Shown: in pieces, positions 48,792 to 61,300 of the stretch
How positions within the stretch are numbered: position 1 is the stretch's first letter
How the letters are laid out: each line of letters opens with the position of its first letter
NCBI GenBank assembly: GCA_965153455.1
Contig: OZ234504.1
Coordinates: 6,820,001 to 6,884,000, forward strand
Direction: 5' to 3'
DNA: 64,000 bases
Source: Sphagnum compactum
Lineage: Eukaryota > Bryophyta > Sphagnopsida > Sphagnales
Program-made: the position numbers and the translations under genes
Notes under the pieces: generated by a model
Database searches by the model: none
What the model saw: the letters and a program-made list of their open reading frames with translations, nothing else
Told to the model about the DNA's origin: nothing

Positions 48792-51700
48792 TTAACTTAG
48801 TAAGTTTCTTGTTATGCAAATTAGTTGACACAAATAATCATTAAGCCTAAATGGAACTTGGGGCTTACAATTGAGACCTTGTGACATCATGGAAGTTGGC
48901 CCACATTGTAAAATCCCCATTTGGACTATACTTTGCAAGTCGCCATCCCACACAATTGATCCCTACAAAACCAACTTGTGGGTGAGAAGTTGTGTAGAGG
49001 TAATTTTGTTGGCAATAATTGTGTGATTTTTTTTAGTTAAATTTTATTTTCAAAATAATTGAAATAAGTCAAGATTGAGATGGATATTTTAAAATTGAAT
49101 AAAATTTGCTTAAGTACCTGAATTTCGGAATCTTGGAATGCAACTCCATCCATAGAAGAAAGGGATCGACATAATTGAGTGGTGTCACAATTGCTTCCTG
49201 TTTCCAAATTGCAACTCAAGGATCGCTTAAAATTTACAGCATCAACTCCAATAGCACCACCCAATTGACTTAAGGGTTGTTGTAGCTTTGCGTGGTGGTT
49301 GAAAAGTGAAGCATGATCAACAACACTTGTAATTCCACGTGATTGTGATAACATCTGCATTTAACCAGTACAAATTAGATGAACTCTATCCTAACATCTT
49401 GTGTGTATCTACCAAGATTTCAATTTCATTCCATGTAAATTTGTTAAACATGACTATGGAAATAAAGATCACCATCATTTCCAACATGGAAAATGTTAGT
49501 TGCAACATATTGAATTTAAAGGTGTAGACCAAAAATCCTATTTGGAAATCATACTTGTAACTTACCTCCTTGGTGATAGCAGGATCAAAGTTAACAACAT
49601 CCATTTGAGGAGGCATAGATGCTAATTTCATTGAGAGATGCTACAAATGCAAAAACAAAAACATTTGAATTAGTTCCTAGAGGAGGAAAATTAGTAATTG
49701 CCATTGAAGGTTGAAAAACGATTGATATTCATTCACATGATGAAGATGATGATGCTACAAAATTTTAAGTATCAAAGCTTGCAATCAAGTTGCCACAACA
49801 AATCATCCTAATGTAAAGCATGGGTGGATGTGTTTGTGTGTACCTCAACTTGGCGTTGGAGTGATTGCACATAGTTGATGATTTCATCCAACATCAATGC
49901 CTTCCCTGTGACCTAAAAGGCCACAAGTTGATGAACATTATATTTATGAACATTAGATTCCTAACAAAAATCCAAGGAAAAATTTGATTGCATGGACTTC
50001 TTGTGAATGCAATTTGAAATGGTTTCCTAATTTACAAGTTTCAACCTTGTAGTTCCAAGTGGAGCAAGAAGGGCTTACCTTGCCACAACCAGGGACAAGA
50101 TCTTGTAAATATTTCATACGTTCACTTATCTTTTCTCGACGAACCTGCAATCAAGATTTATATCACATCACCACCACCAAATGATTAGACCTTGATGAGG
50201 AACAAAGGAGTCAAAATTAGTATTGGATCAAAATTTTGTTTGGAAATGAAGTATTAACATCATGTAAAAAGTTAGGTTAATATATTCATACCCTTTCAGC
50301 GAGGCTATGGCTGTCAGTAGCTTGGCCTCGTCTAGCACGCACATGGATGTAGTCTTGTTTTGAGATATCTACATGAGGCAATTTTTTAGGATTCATCTCC
50401 TTCAACTTGCCTTGGGTTGAGTCATTGTCAGAATTGTCATTGTAAGTTCCTTCTACCTTTGGTTTTTGCACTTCATCTTTAGCAATGGACTTCCTTTGGC
50501 CATTATCTTGAACCTTACATCGCTTGTGTTTTGTGTCCTCATTATCAACCATTGTAGATTTTTGACACAAGCTTGCATGGTCTTTGTCATCTTGTGTGAG
50601 ACTTTTCCTTTTCTTCTTAAGAGCTGCATCATTTGGTCCATGTATAAGTTGAATCCCATGGTCAGAACTCTCAAGACCAATGGCTCCATCAGCAACATTG
50701 TTTTCTCTTGCTCCCTCAATGGCTTCCAAACTAAGTAAAGAACTTTCATGTCCACAAGGCTCTTTCTCATCAACAGAATTTGCGCAAACTTGGGTAACTT
50801 GTGAATCATGTTCTACAATGTTCACTTTCATACCATCAAGACAAGTTTGGAGACTAAAAATTGCTTCCCCTCCAATCTTGACCCCAATAGAACTTGATGA
50901 GGTTCGGGAAAGCTTGCCATTGCTTTCATGGGCTTGTTGGCCGCTTCCTAACCTAGAATGAGACTTGGGACTATTTGTCAACATAGAAAGTTGTTGTCCA
51001 AGGGCTTGAGAATGGTCCACATCGCCATTGAAAGATGAGAAATTAGTAGCTTGTTCAACAAAAGTTGGATCTGAAGAAAAGTTTTGGGTAAGGCAATGTG
51101 AAGTTGCAAGACCAACTCCTTGTAGTGCACCCAAGCCTCCTTTGCAAGGATCAATTGCAAGAACTGGTGCATTGGAGCTCTGGCTACTTCCACGATCACG
51201 TATCTTCTCCATTGGATCCCCAAGCTTTTGAGAGATTGAAACATTCAAAGAAGGAACATTGGAATTTTTGTTGCCACCCATTCTGTCAGTAAGTTCCCGA
51301 ATCATGACCCCTTCCCTCATATGATGAACTCGATTTCCAGAACTTTGAGATGCATGCGTGGGGCTACCAAGTGAGGTTGAAAGTAAAGATGCCATTGAGC
51401 CTCCATACAAGCAAGCTTTTGCATCCGCCACATGTGGCCAATCTCCATCCTTCATTGTTGCACTTAGGATCTTAACTGAAGTAGAACAGGGAAGTTGTTG
51501 TAATATTGAATTAACCCCCCTACTGCTCAATGAGTTGTGCTCCATTGAGTTGGCTCCATGGCTCCTTGTCTTATCCTGCATGGAGTTTTCAATAGCAAGC
51601 AAATGCAAATTTGTTGATTGGCCACCCCAACTGTGATGAATGTTGGGCGAATCAAATGATTGGTAGCTAGGATTGTTTGCAAACGAGTTACAAAATGATG

Positions 51701-51824
51701 CCATAGAATTTGTGGGTGACGTCACAGATGAATGTGTCGGTGAGCTTTGCATATACCCTCGTGCAGTAATCTTGTTGAAATGGTTGGACAATGATATGTC
51801 GGATGTAGATGCCATATATGCCAT
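48792..51824 (-). CDS. bHLH transcription factor, subfamily XII (bHLH49/62/78, CIB1-like)
   Basis: Six exons in frame: 50292-51824, 50079-50144, 49844-49912, 49566-49640, 49118-49354, 48792-48962; 716 residues. Long Ser-rich N-terminal region, then a Lys-rich stretch and the bHLH domain at about 490-555: [58 protein letters not shown]. The His, Glu and Arg needed for E-box/G-box contact (H..LAERVRR) are present. The tail has RGITSVVDHASLF and, in the last exon, VWDGDLQSIVQMG, a conserved C-terminal block of this subfamily. The domain is split over exons 1-3 at the positions usual for plant bHLH genes, with introns in phase 0. Related proteins act in flowering, cell elongation and light responses in angiosperms; the role here is unknown. 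The start ATG has a second in-frame ATG three codons later. Confidence 0.93.
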
Positions 51825-51860
51825 AGTGTGACTCTACTTTGCACACTATTATAATTCAAC

Positions 51861-53180
51861 CTGAGTGCGAATTGGGCCTTGTGAACTATTCTTAGGATTT
51901 CTACCACCACACCTAGCAAACAAGCAATGTTAACATAATACCACTTTCAAACTCTCAAGTGCACGCTAAAATCCATGAAATGCTAGTTGTCATCACAATG
52001 CTAGTTCAACAATTCCCGCACTTTTTCAAAAAGTTGGTATGTATCCAACCTGCACATTGAAGGATGTAATCTTAGATTAATCCCATTGAAATCTCGAGGT
52101 GCAAACATTAGTGACATTCAACTTAAAAATTTATGCAATCGTCTATTCAATTGCATTATTTGAATGCATATATAAAGTTACATGTCAAGGAGGTAGGTTG
52201 GCCAATTGGGAGCCTAAGTTTCTCATTGTGTCTTTTGTCTAAAAAAGAAAAGAAAATAAAAAGTTAAGGATGTGCATGCCTTTTCTTTTGTTGAAAGCCT
52301 TTGTTTTGTAGCAATTTTCTCTAAACTACCCTATTAAAATAATAGAATTGAAACCGCACAGCTTATTATGGTATAGTAACAAGGATACATGATGTTGAGA
52401 AGTTTGGAGAAAAACAAACTATAACATGATTCAACTCTCAAGTGGGTTTAACAAAGATAAACCACTACATGGAACGCAAGACAAAAGGAACAAAGATTGG
52501 AAAAAAACAAAGTTTGGAGGTTCTAGTTGTAGGCAATAGAACTCAAGTACAATATCATGAAAGTCATTTCAAGTCCATAATCTTGTTAAATGTGATTTGC
52601 ATCAATCTCATATTAAAAAATTGGATTTGCATCTAGACAAAGAATTTAATGGTTTAAGAAATTCTATAGAAGTAGTTTAGATGGAAATTGAAAGACTAGT
52701 TGCCAAGTTTGACAAAGGCATCAAACACAAAAAAACATAGCAACTAGAGGCCCTTTCCATGCATCTCAATTCATGGCATCCCAATAAGAAGCATGCTACA
52801 TGGAGAAGTTGTGAGATAAGAAATCCAAGGTTCACTACACATGACCACACTATTTGGTGGATCAGCTGATTATGAACTCCTAGACTAGCAACCCACATCG
52901 AAAAGGAGTTCAAGACTTGGAGCAAAGAGAATCCTTGAGGAGATCAAGATGTTCGGACAAAAGAGCTAAACTAGGATACAAGTTCATACCATAGCAAAAA
53001 AACCCTCATGGTTTGAAGTTGAAAAGAGTGAGTGAGTGATAAAGCGCTACAGAAATCAATAGAGAGCAATACAACTTTGCATTGAGAAAAATCTGATGGG
53101 ATCCTGTGAAGGTAGAGACGTTTTGGTTATTTCTATGCTTATCTACAGGGGACTAAAACGAAAATGGGTTGTAAACTCAC
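51861..53180 (-). other. Predicted 5' leader intron of the bHLH gene
   Basis: On the minus strand TTTG|GTGAGTTTAC at 53,180/53,181 is a strong donor and CGCACTCAG|GTTG at 51,861/51,860 a plausible acceptor just before the bHLH start. The DNA between has no conserved coding frame. Plant bHLH genes often have a leader intron. Without transcript data this is a guess. Confidence 0.3.
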
Positions 53181-53499
53181 CAAATTGTACAATTTGCAGC
53201 GCTAGAAAACCAAGAGCTTTGAGATAACGTGGTGCTCCAAAATTGCCCCCATCTGGAGAGAGTATTCACCAAGACGCCAAGCCAGGAGAAGCTTCTGTTA
53301 ACGTCAAACCACTTGAAAATCACACACTACAAGAAAGGTCCAGACTGCTGATTTTAACAGAACAAATGAAGAACATGTATGGATGGATCAGAGGGGCTGC
53401 CGGAGTGGGGAATCCAAGGGTGGCTAAGCGGGTTATGTTTGGGGAGGGGGATAAGGGGATCTGTTGTAGACATCTTAGTCTTTGATCTGGTGTCACCCA

Positions 53500-55300
53500 C
53501 AAGGTACTTAGTAGTTACTTATTTAGCTGATTGGGAGTTTGAAGCCGCAGAGCTCTCCAGAGTTTCACAGAGAAGCTGTAAAGCTCACTGGTCGGGCCCC
53601 GTGCTATTGCATACTGCACGATAAAGTACTTCTCCCGGTAGCCTTGGTCGGCCCTGCCGCTTGGCTGTTGTGGGAGGCAGGGCCCAGGCCAAGACCTGGA
53701 CCCCTTCGCGGCCGCTCCAACCTAGCCCACACCCCACACACGTGCCTGGCAAGTGGCTCTTTCGTAATTCCCCCACCCTCGCAAACACCCGACCATTCGT
53801 TTTCAACTAATGAGCTCGGCCTTTTTCACGGAAGCCTGATGTAACCAGCTTAGTGGCCAAAATATTTGACAGCCAGCATTCATCATGTGAGTAGTCTACT
53901 AGACTTTTGACTTTAAAACCATATCCGCACAGTTGAAGAAAACTTTTCGCTTAATTTAGCATCTTGGAACCAGACTCTGTTTGTTTTACTTACAACTTTG
54001 CAAACTTTAGAGCTCCCTGAGCCCACCCCCACAAGTCACTCCATAGGAATTATATATTATTTCATGGACAATTTCTACGAAGAAGGTAGAGTGTATCAAG
54101 GTCTCCTTATTCTTTTGTTTCTGTCAATTTATAGTCATTTACATTAGGTTCTTTGTGGCGAATTTTCGCCATTTTGCAAAAAATATTTGGAGAAAAGAAC
54201 ATTCTGTCACACATTCCCTGTTTTTTCAAAAGAAACAAGAACTAAAAATAATCGCCAAAAATCGCCATAACTGCTTACAACATGAAAGGTGCTTAAGATC
54301 TTTTTACTTTCATATTTTGAAAATCGCCAAATTATTTGGCTAATATTATTCTTATGCATGATTGTTACTTGATCTTCATCACAAAATTGAGGGGGAAACA
54401 AAAAAAAAACAAAACACTGGATCTCATCTATGCTCAGAAACAAAAAAAGTGAGCCCAGTTTAATGTCTTCCCCCAGTTGATTATTGCAGGCATCAGGATT
54501 CAGAATGTGTAAAGTAGAGACTGAAGAGTGGGTTAAGTTAGGCTAGCCTTTAGAGATCCTGTAAAGAAGAAAAAAGTGTCAGGTCAAGTTTAGTCACATT
54601 TAACAAAGGCTAATTGTCAATGAATACATGAATCAAAGTTCGTCCAGACGCTAGCCAGAGCATCATCGGCCTTGGTGAGTCCCACTGGCGTCCCCTCCCC
54701 CCATTCCTCGTGGGCGAACTCTTGCTATTGGCTGCCTCCAACAGTCGTCCATCGTATTGGCTGCGCCGCCGCGTACAGCGGCCCCCGACTGGTGGGAGGC
54801 ACATCTCCATACTCAGGAGCCACCCGGGCCATCTGGATCCGACGTAAAAGTACAACAACTCTGCCCTGGTTTCCCGCGAGACAGTGAAGTACCATGCCCG
54901 CCCCTGCGACGCATACCTGTCCTGTCTAGAAGCGCGCGTGTGCACCCAGCCTATACGTGTCTTCGGCTGTTCCTTTTTTTGAATTCTGGGAACGGCATTG
55001 CTAAGGCGGTTGCTTGGAGGTACCAGCAGCCCACGTGGGTGTTGTGTTTTCTGTGGACCCAACAAGCTCCCCCCGCCCCGCACGCGCTTCAACGAATCTG
55101 ACGTGAGTGTTCCCCGTCAGTCCAGCTCCCAATTTGGAGGGGTGCGATCCTGGAACTTCTATAAGGTAGCGAATGGCGTAAGAGAATTAGATAATGTATG
55201 GATTGCATTCGGATTCAGAGGACACACTTGTGGCCTTGTAATGGCTTCCATGCCAGACGGCGGCAGCAGCAGCAGCAGCTAGTGGGACGAGGTTTTCAGA
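53500..55300. promoter_or_regulatory. G/C-rich island with G-boxes, likely promoter of the bHLH gene
   Basis: Two GC-rich blocks, about 53,530-53,840 and 54,640-55,290, stand out from the AT-rich surroundings. They contain perfect G-boxes: CACGTG at 53,739-53,744 and CCCACGTGGG at 55,030-55,039. They also hold a GCAGCAGCAGCAGCAGCAGC run near 55,260. Open frames are long on both strands because of composition, but none resembles a protein I know. The most economical reading is upstream regulatory and leader DNA of the minus-strand bHLH gene. Confidence 0.35.
54156..54171. promoter_or_regulatory. TGGCGAA/TTCGCCA inverted repeat with further TCGCCA words nearby
   Basis: TGGCGAATTTTCGCCA is a near-perfect hairpin or dimeric site with 7-bp arms. 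ATCGCCA recurs at about 54,252, 54,262 and 54,324. It could be a protein-binding cluster; function unknown. Confidence 0.25.
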
Positions 55301-58300
55301 CCCGTTCTTCAGCAATATGGGTTACTCACCCCACTTGTCAGAAGATTCAAAAACGAAGAAGGTACGTAGTACCTACCCTACTTGTGACAAAAATGTCTGT
55401 ACCTACTTGGCCAACAAAGTCAGTGTGCCTTTACTGAATGAAGACAGAGGTGCACCCTAAAGCCAAGATTCAATGAAACATTGCTAATTTGCACTTTGAA
55501 ATTTGAACTTCTTTACTAACCACCTCTCGCAACCTCCATTAGAAGCCTTTAGTTAGAAGTCTGATTCTGTCTACTCATCCATGAATGGGAGTACAAACTC
55601 AACCATTGAATTCAAAGTTTACACATTTGAAAATGTTTAGTAATAATTTCAGCCAAAATCAAGCAACAGATGATAAGATAGCAAAGAACATCAAGGATTG
55701 GTCAAGTCTTGCCCAAGATATGTACAAAGTTTCACCAACCATTTTTTCTGTGTGTGCGCACACATGACACTAATGTATGCATCTTGATATGACACTCACA
55801 ATGATCATGTTAATGTGTACTTATAAAAAAATTGCAAGCCAAAATGTTCTTCTTCAAGTAATAATGAAACTTTACAATTTTTGAAATGTGAATGTGAATA
55901 TCCTTGAAAAGGGGCAATAACTTCTAAAGGATCCAAATGTTGGATTGATATCTTCTCACCCAATAATATATCATTAGATCATAAATGAGTTTTTATAGTT
56001 AAAACATCTTTCCATTAGGCTACTTTGATGACAAATATTGCCCCAACAAAAGGTTTTCATTGCATTTGTTCTAACTAGTTGTGTTCACAATCATTTCAAG
56101 GTTGCATTGGTCAAGCATGGATTAAATACAGGAGTTGTGAGAGCTATGAGTCAAATTGTGAATCGCCTTAAGATGATATTTGTCATTTTTTTCATGGGAA
56201 CACGTGGTCTCTTAAAATTGTCTAAAAAGTTCTTTAAATGAAATGTTCCTAGAGCTCCTAACATTGATTATTTATAGATTTTCAACTTAGTTGTGACTTT
56301 CAAATGAAAAGAGTTTATCCATGCATCAAGAAACAAGACCCCATTTTAGTGGCTTTCCACTAGGCTATTGTGATCCAATTTGTTTTAATAGCGAATTTCC
56401 ATCAAATTTTGACCTGAAAAATATGAATTGGACCTATACAAGAGATTTTTCATGGAAAAAATGGCCCAAATTCTTCATATTTAAAAGATTTTTTTTTCAA
56501 ATCACTAGATTTTTATGATATCTTCCAATAGGTAGACAAATATATAGAAAGATTCTAGTTTTTTAGTTTTGCTTTGATATCTGGCATCTAGCCAAATTTA
56601 AATTTTTTTTCAAAAAAAAGATGATGGTCACTTTGATTTCATCACAAAATCCTTAAAAGAAACCATGTAGGTTCATACACGCCCAATGTATAAAGTTATT
56701 TGATCAAGTCCTTGCCTGTATTGGTGTAAATTATTTTAGTAAATACGCAATCTAATAACTCTAAAAGAACCACATCAAAGCATTTAGAAATTGTGAAATA
56801 TTTTGAATTTCTATCATGCACATCCAATTTTAAAATAAAAACTTTTTAAACTTATCAAGTGTTCAAGGTTAAACAAGTTCCTATAAAATTATGACACCAT
56901 GAGTTTGTTTATTTTCCCTCGTTTGAACATCCTCCTTATTCATTTTTTCAATTAAATTTCAATTAATCTACAAAATGTAAAAACCAGGCCATGCATTGGA
57001 AGGAAACACTTCCCACAAATTACTAGGGAAAATGTCCACCTACCATGTTTCCTCCATGTTTATGCATCACAATCTAAATATTGTTAAAATCGAAAATTTG
57101 AAATAACTTACCAAGGATTCATTGCTTTTGAAAACAATAACCTCAAGTAATAGACAAATCAATCACTACCAATTTGCATTTGATAATTAAGGTTCAAACA
57201 AAACCTGCAATTCAAATCATTCATTTTAGTTGACATTAAATGTGTGACATATTTTGTTGATGATTTAATTTAGTCTTGTGCAATCATTGTTCTCAAGGAT
57301 ATAAAAGGTGATTAAAAATTGACTATGTGCTTTTGTCCATAGTTTATGGGTGCCTACTTTCATTCCCAAGTCCTTGACCTAGTTGACTTGGATTATTTTC
57401 CCAATGTCCTTGTAATAAAGAATGAGGAAGACTTTTCCTCATTTGATTCCAATCTTTTTATATTGTTAAAAAGTAGTTTTATTTTCACCATTTGCCCCAC
57501 ATCAATGTCATTTTTATAAAACAAACTTGTCTCTTTTGCCACATTCTTGTCCCAATCCATCTGATGATATGGCATTGCAACAATTATGTTCAACCCCCCC
57601 CCTTTTTTTATATAGGATTTGATAAGTCAATGAACCATTCCATTGCATTAAGTCAATGTTATGGTGAAATATAATATTGTTATGTACATAGTCTTTCATA
57701 TTATTGCTAATATTAAATTTGATAATTCATTCCCAATGATGTCTCAAATAACCATTTTTCTCCCCAATTTACACAAGCATTTTTCATAAAACTTCATCAT
57801 AGTAATAGTTGCAATGTGATATAATAAAACCTATATAATACAACCACTTTGAACTATAATATTTCAAGTATGAAGTTGCATCATGAAGGGTTAATGCCAT
57901 AATTAAACAACTTGATCAAACAAGTCAATAACATAATTAGTTTGATCTTTTTTTCATCTAATTTGCTATTATTTTCAAGTGAGTTGATATTTAGTAACAT
58001 ATGTTGCAATTATTTACCATTTTACTTACTATCTTCATATTTAATTTATAGTTTTTCACTATTCATAACAAGAAAATAATTTCTACTGTTACAAATGCCT
58101 TAATTTTTTTCATAGTTATTAACGAGATCTATTTAAGGTTTTTTTGTGGCAAACTTTCACATCATGGGGATGAAAATAGTGACTTGTACAAAGGTTTATT
58201 TTGGGAAAATTCCTCAAGTCACCATAATTCAAGAAGAAGAAAAAAAGTTTGGATTCACAATATTTAGACTATAGGTTTCCAAACTAAGGGAGGATCTACT

Positions 58301-61300
58301 TTCCTCTTTGACATGTAACCAAATTTGGGTAAATCTCTTGTGTATGATTGCTACACCACATTCCTCACAAAATTGGGGAAAAAAAAACCATTGATCCATT
58401 TGTTTGCATGTGGGAGTTTGAATTAACGCTTTTAGAGTTTTAATTGGTGCATAGTTTTAATATCAAATCCTTCAATCATTTTTAACCACTAATTGCAAAC
58501 ATCCATATGTGAAAATCATATCATATGATCATGTCAATGTGTGATATTGTCTTTTTAAAAGCATATCCCTTGTTCATGGGTAATATTTATTGAATATAAA
58601 TCAAAGTTTATTAGATGATGCCATCATGTATTCATACCTCCCATCTTTCACATCAACATTGATTAGATGTTATGTTAAATTTGTGTATGGGACATCAATT
58701 ACATATGTAGGTAAACAAAAAAAATGTAGCTAAATTGTCATTGTTCTCATTATTGCAACTAAATATAAAGTATAAGAAGAAGGTATCCTAATGTTAAAAA
58801 GGGTTTTTTGTAGGTTGACATTGTTCAATGGAATTGAATGAAGCTTCTACATTTGGGTTCCCATGGAATTTTGATTAAAGGTGAAAACATAATCATGTAT
58901 ACATTTTGTGATCGTTGTCAACATAAATGAAAAGGACATAAATAAGTTTTAATGTACTAAATTTGAAAATATTATTTATTTCAATGATTGATATGAACAT
59001 GTTCTTCGATTTTATGACACTGATCACATGTTAAATGCAATTAAATAGATTTTTAGGAAATGCAAGTACATGCAAGCATATGCGATTTTTTTTACAAAAT
59101 TAGTTTCAAATAGAGGAAATATTGGATTTTTTTACTTTCTTGATTAAGGCTTGGATAAAATGTATTTATGTTTTTTTAATTATTTGTGCATGAATTCAAT
59201 TTCAAGATTGTGTGAGTGACATGCTTTCATTAGTTAGATAACTAATGTCAGCAATAACCTAAAATTAAATTATGGGGTGTCAATTTGCTTGAATGTCACA
59301 AAAACTATGTTGCACACAATTTTTTATGTTCATACATAGATACAATACCATATAAAGCAATGTCAAATATGTGAAAAATTAAATGTAAAATTATAATAAA
59401 TTATAGTATTGCACAAACACATTAGAAAAATGAAATGTCAATGAATATAAATGGTAGTATACTTGTCATGTAGAGGAGAATGCCTCTTACACATATGGAA
59501 ACACTTGTTACAACCAATTGCATGAGCAACAACTATTGAAATTTCATCAATATAAATGAAATACATCATTTAACCTAACTTTTTTCCCGTCCATGATCTA
59601 TTAGGTCATCCAAATTGGAAGTATAGGATCATGTTGAACTTCATAAATTTGTCCAATGGGAAAATATCTTGAAATTTCAGGAAATGATATTCCACCAACT
59701 TTAAAGGCATTAAAAGTGACCTTTATTAGTGGCCTATGAAATTTATTGGTGGATACAAAGATGATAATTCCATTATTTTTCAATTTGGTGTGTAAGGTAC
59801 AATTGCTAACAAAGTCTCAGTGAATACCAATGCAATACTCAAAAAGAAGTATAATAATACTTATAATAATTATTATAAGTATAAGTATTATAATAATACT
59901 TATAATTAACACCATATACAAAATAGTTGGTACAATGACAAACAGTCTCAAATTCACGACGTTCAAGAAAACTTCATCCATAACTTTTGGATTGATTATC
60001 TTATTTGTTGAATAAAAGTCAAAGTATTAATCTATTGTAAAAAAAAATGTACTCGTGCATCATTTTCTACTAGGTAGTAGGTACACAAAACTCATCATCC
60101 TAAAATTGAATTTTAGTTTTGGATTGAAATTTGAAAACAATCACCCATGTGCATTTTCTCATCTCAAATATTGAATAAAAACCATTATTTCATTCATCCC
60201 AAGAAGAGAATTAAAACTCCGAGTCGTTAATGTGACACAAAAGGGATTCCCAAAGTGGCACCGCATGTGGGATTAGTTGTAAGATAGATCAACTTGGCTA
60301 CTTTTACATCCATGGTATGAATGAATGTACTTACTTACTTACCCATGACACCAAATTGTGGACCCGTAGATCATGTCCGGAGATATAGAAGTGGGCTCCA
60401 AGCTCCAATAGAAACTGGAAATGAAGCTAGGTACATTGAATGGATAAAGGTTGTTAGGATTTTTTCATTTCCTTTCTTTCTAAAAGGGTTGTTTATTGGA
60501 GGGGAGGGTATGGAGGAGGGGGTTGGGGTTTTTTTGTGATTTTTTGGAGGAGTAGGGATTCCAAAGGGGTTGTTTCTTGGATGGGGGCGAGGAGGGGGAG
60601 TGGGGCTTTTGGCTCTTTATGAAGGAGTACCGGAAATTTGATCTCCTTTTTTCATCCTTCAATATTATCTGGTTCTCAAATAGGGCAGTTCTTGCATATG
60701 CAACAAAAATTGGTTTTCAAATCCAATTTTCACAACCCAGTTATTACATTTTTCACAAATCAAAATTTATTTTAATAACTAATCAATTAATAATTTACTT
60801 GATTTATTAATTAAAATAATTTTAACTTAAAAATATTTAAAATAAATGAATTTTTTAAAAAATTAATTGAAAATTTACAACTCCATAACTTCATCCTTTT
60901 CAAAAGCTCCTGCAAACTCCTCTAATTCCTTTTGTAAATTAACATCAATCTTAATAAAATCTACCATGCTAAAAGGGGATTTATAACCTGTCTTAACATC
61001 ATTGGGCCAACGTTTATTTTACAAAGATCAATTTGTCCAAATTTTTTTATTAGAAACAATATCTCCTAAGAATAATAAGGATTTGAATTAGTTGCAATGG
61101 ACACTTGATGTTTTTAGCATCCACTTGATAGCACTTGAAATTCAAAAACTATTCATTGATAAATTATGTTGTTGGTTCACTTGTGTTAGTTGTCATCTCA
61201 AAGATATCCAAACCGTTGTCCTTCTCAACCCTTTGATCAACAACGATTCAACCAAAGGATGCAAATGATAATGACACTTAAGAAGCATAGGAAATAAAGA

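Noticed and set aside
53324-53340. CACTACAAGAAA, the canonical plant CACTA terminus
   Set aside because: No matching inverted end (TTTCTTGTAGTG) or target duplication was found nearby, so it is probably chance or a lone relic.
54610-55101. Long open frames on both strands in the GC-rich block
   Set aside because: Open in several frames because of base composition; no recognisable motif and Arg/Pro/Trp-rich content typical of GC-rich noise.
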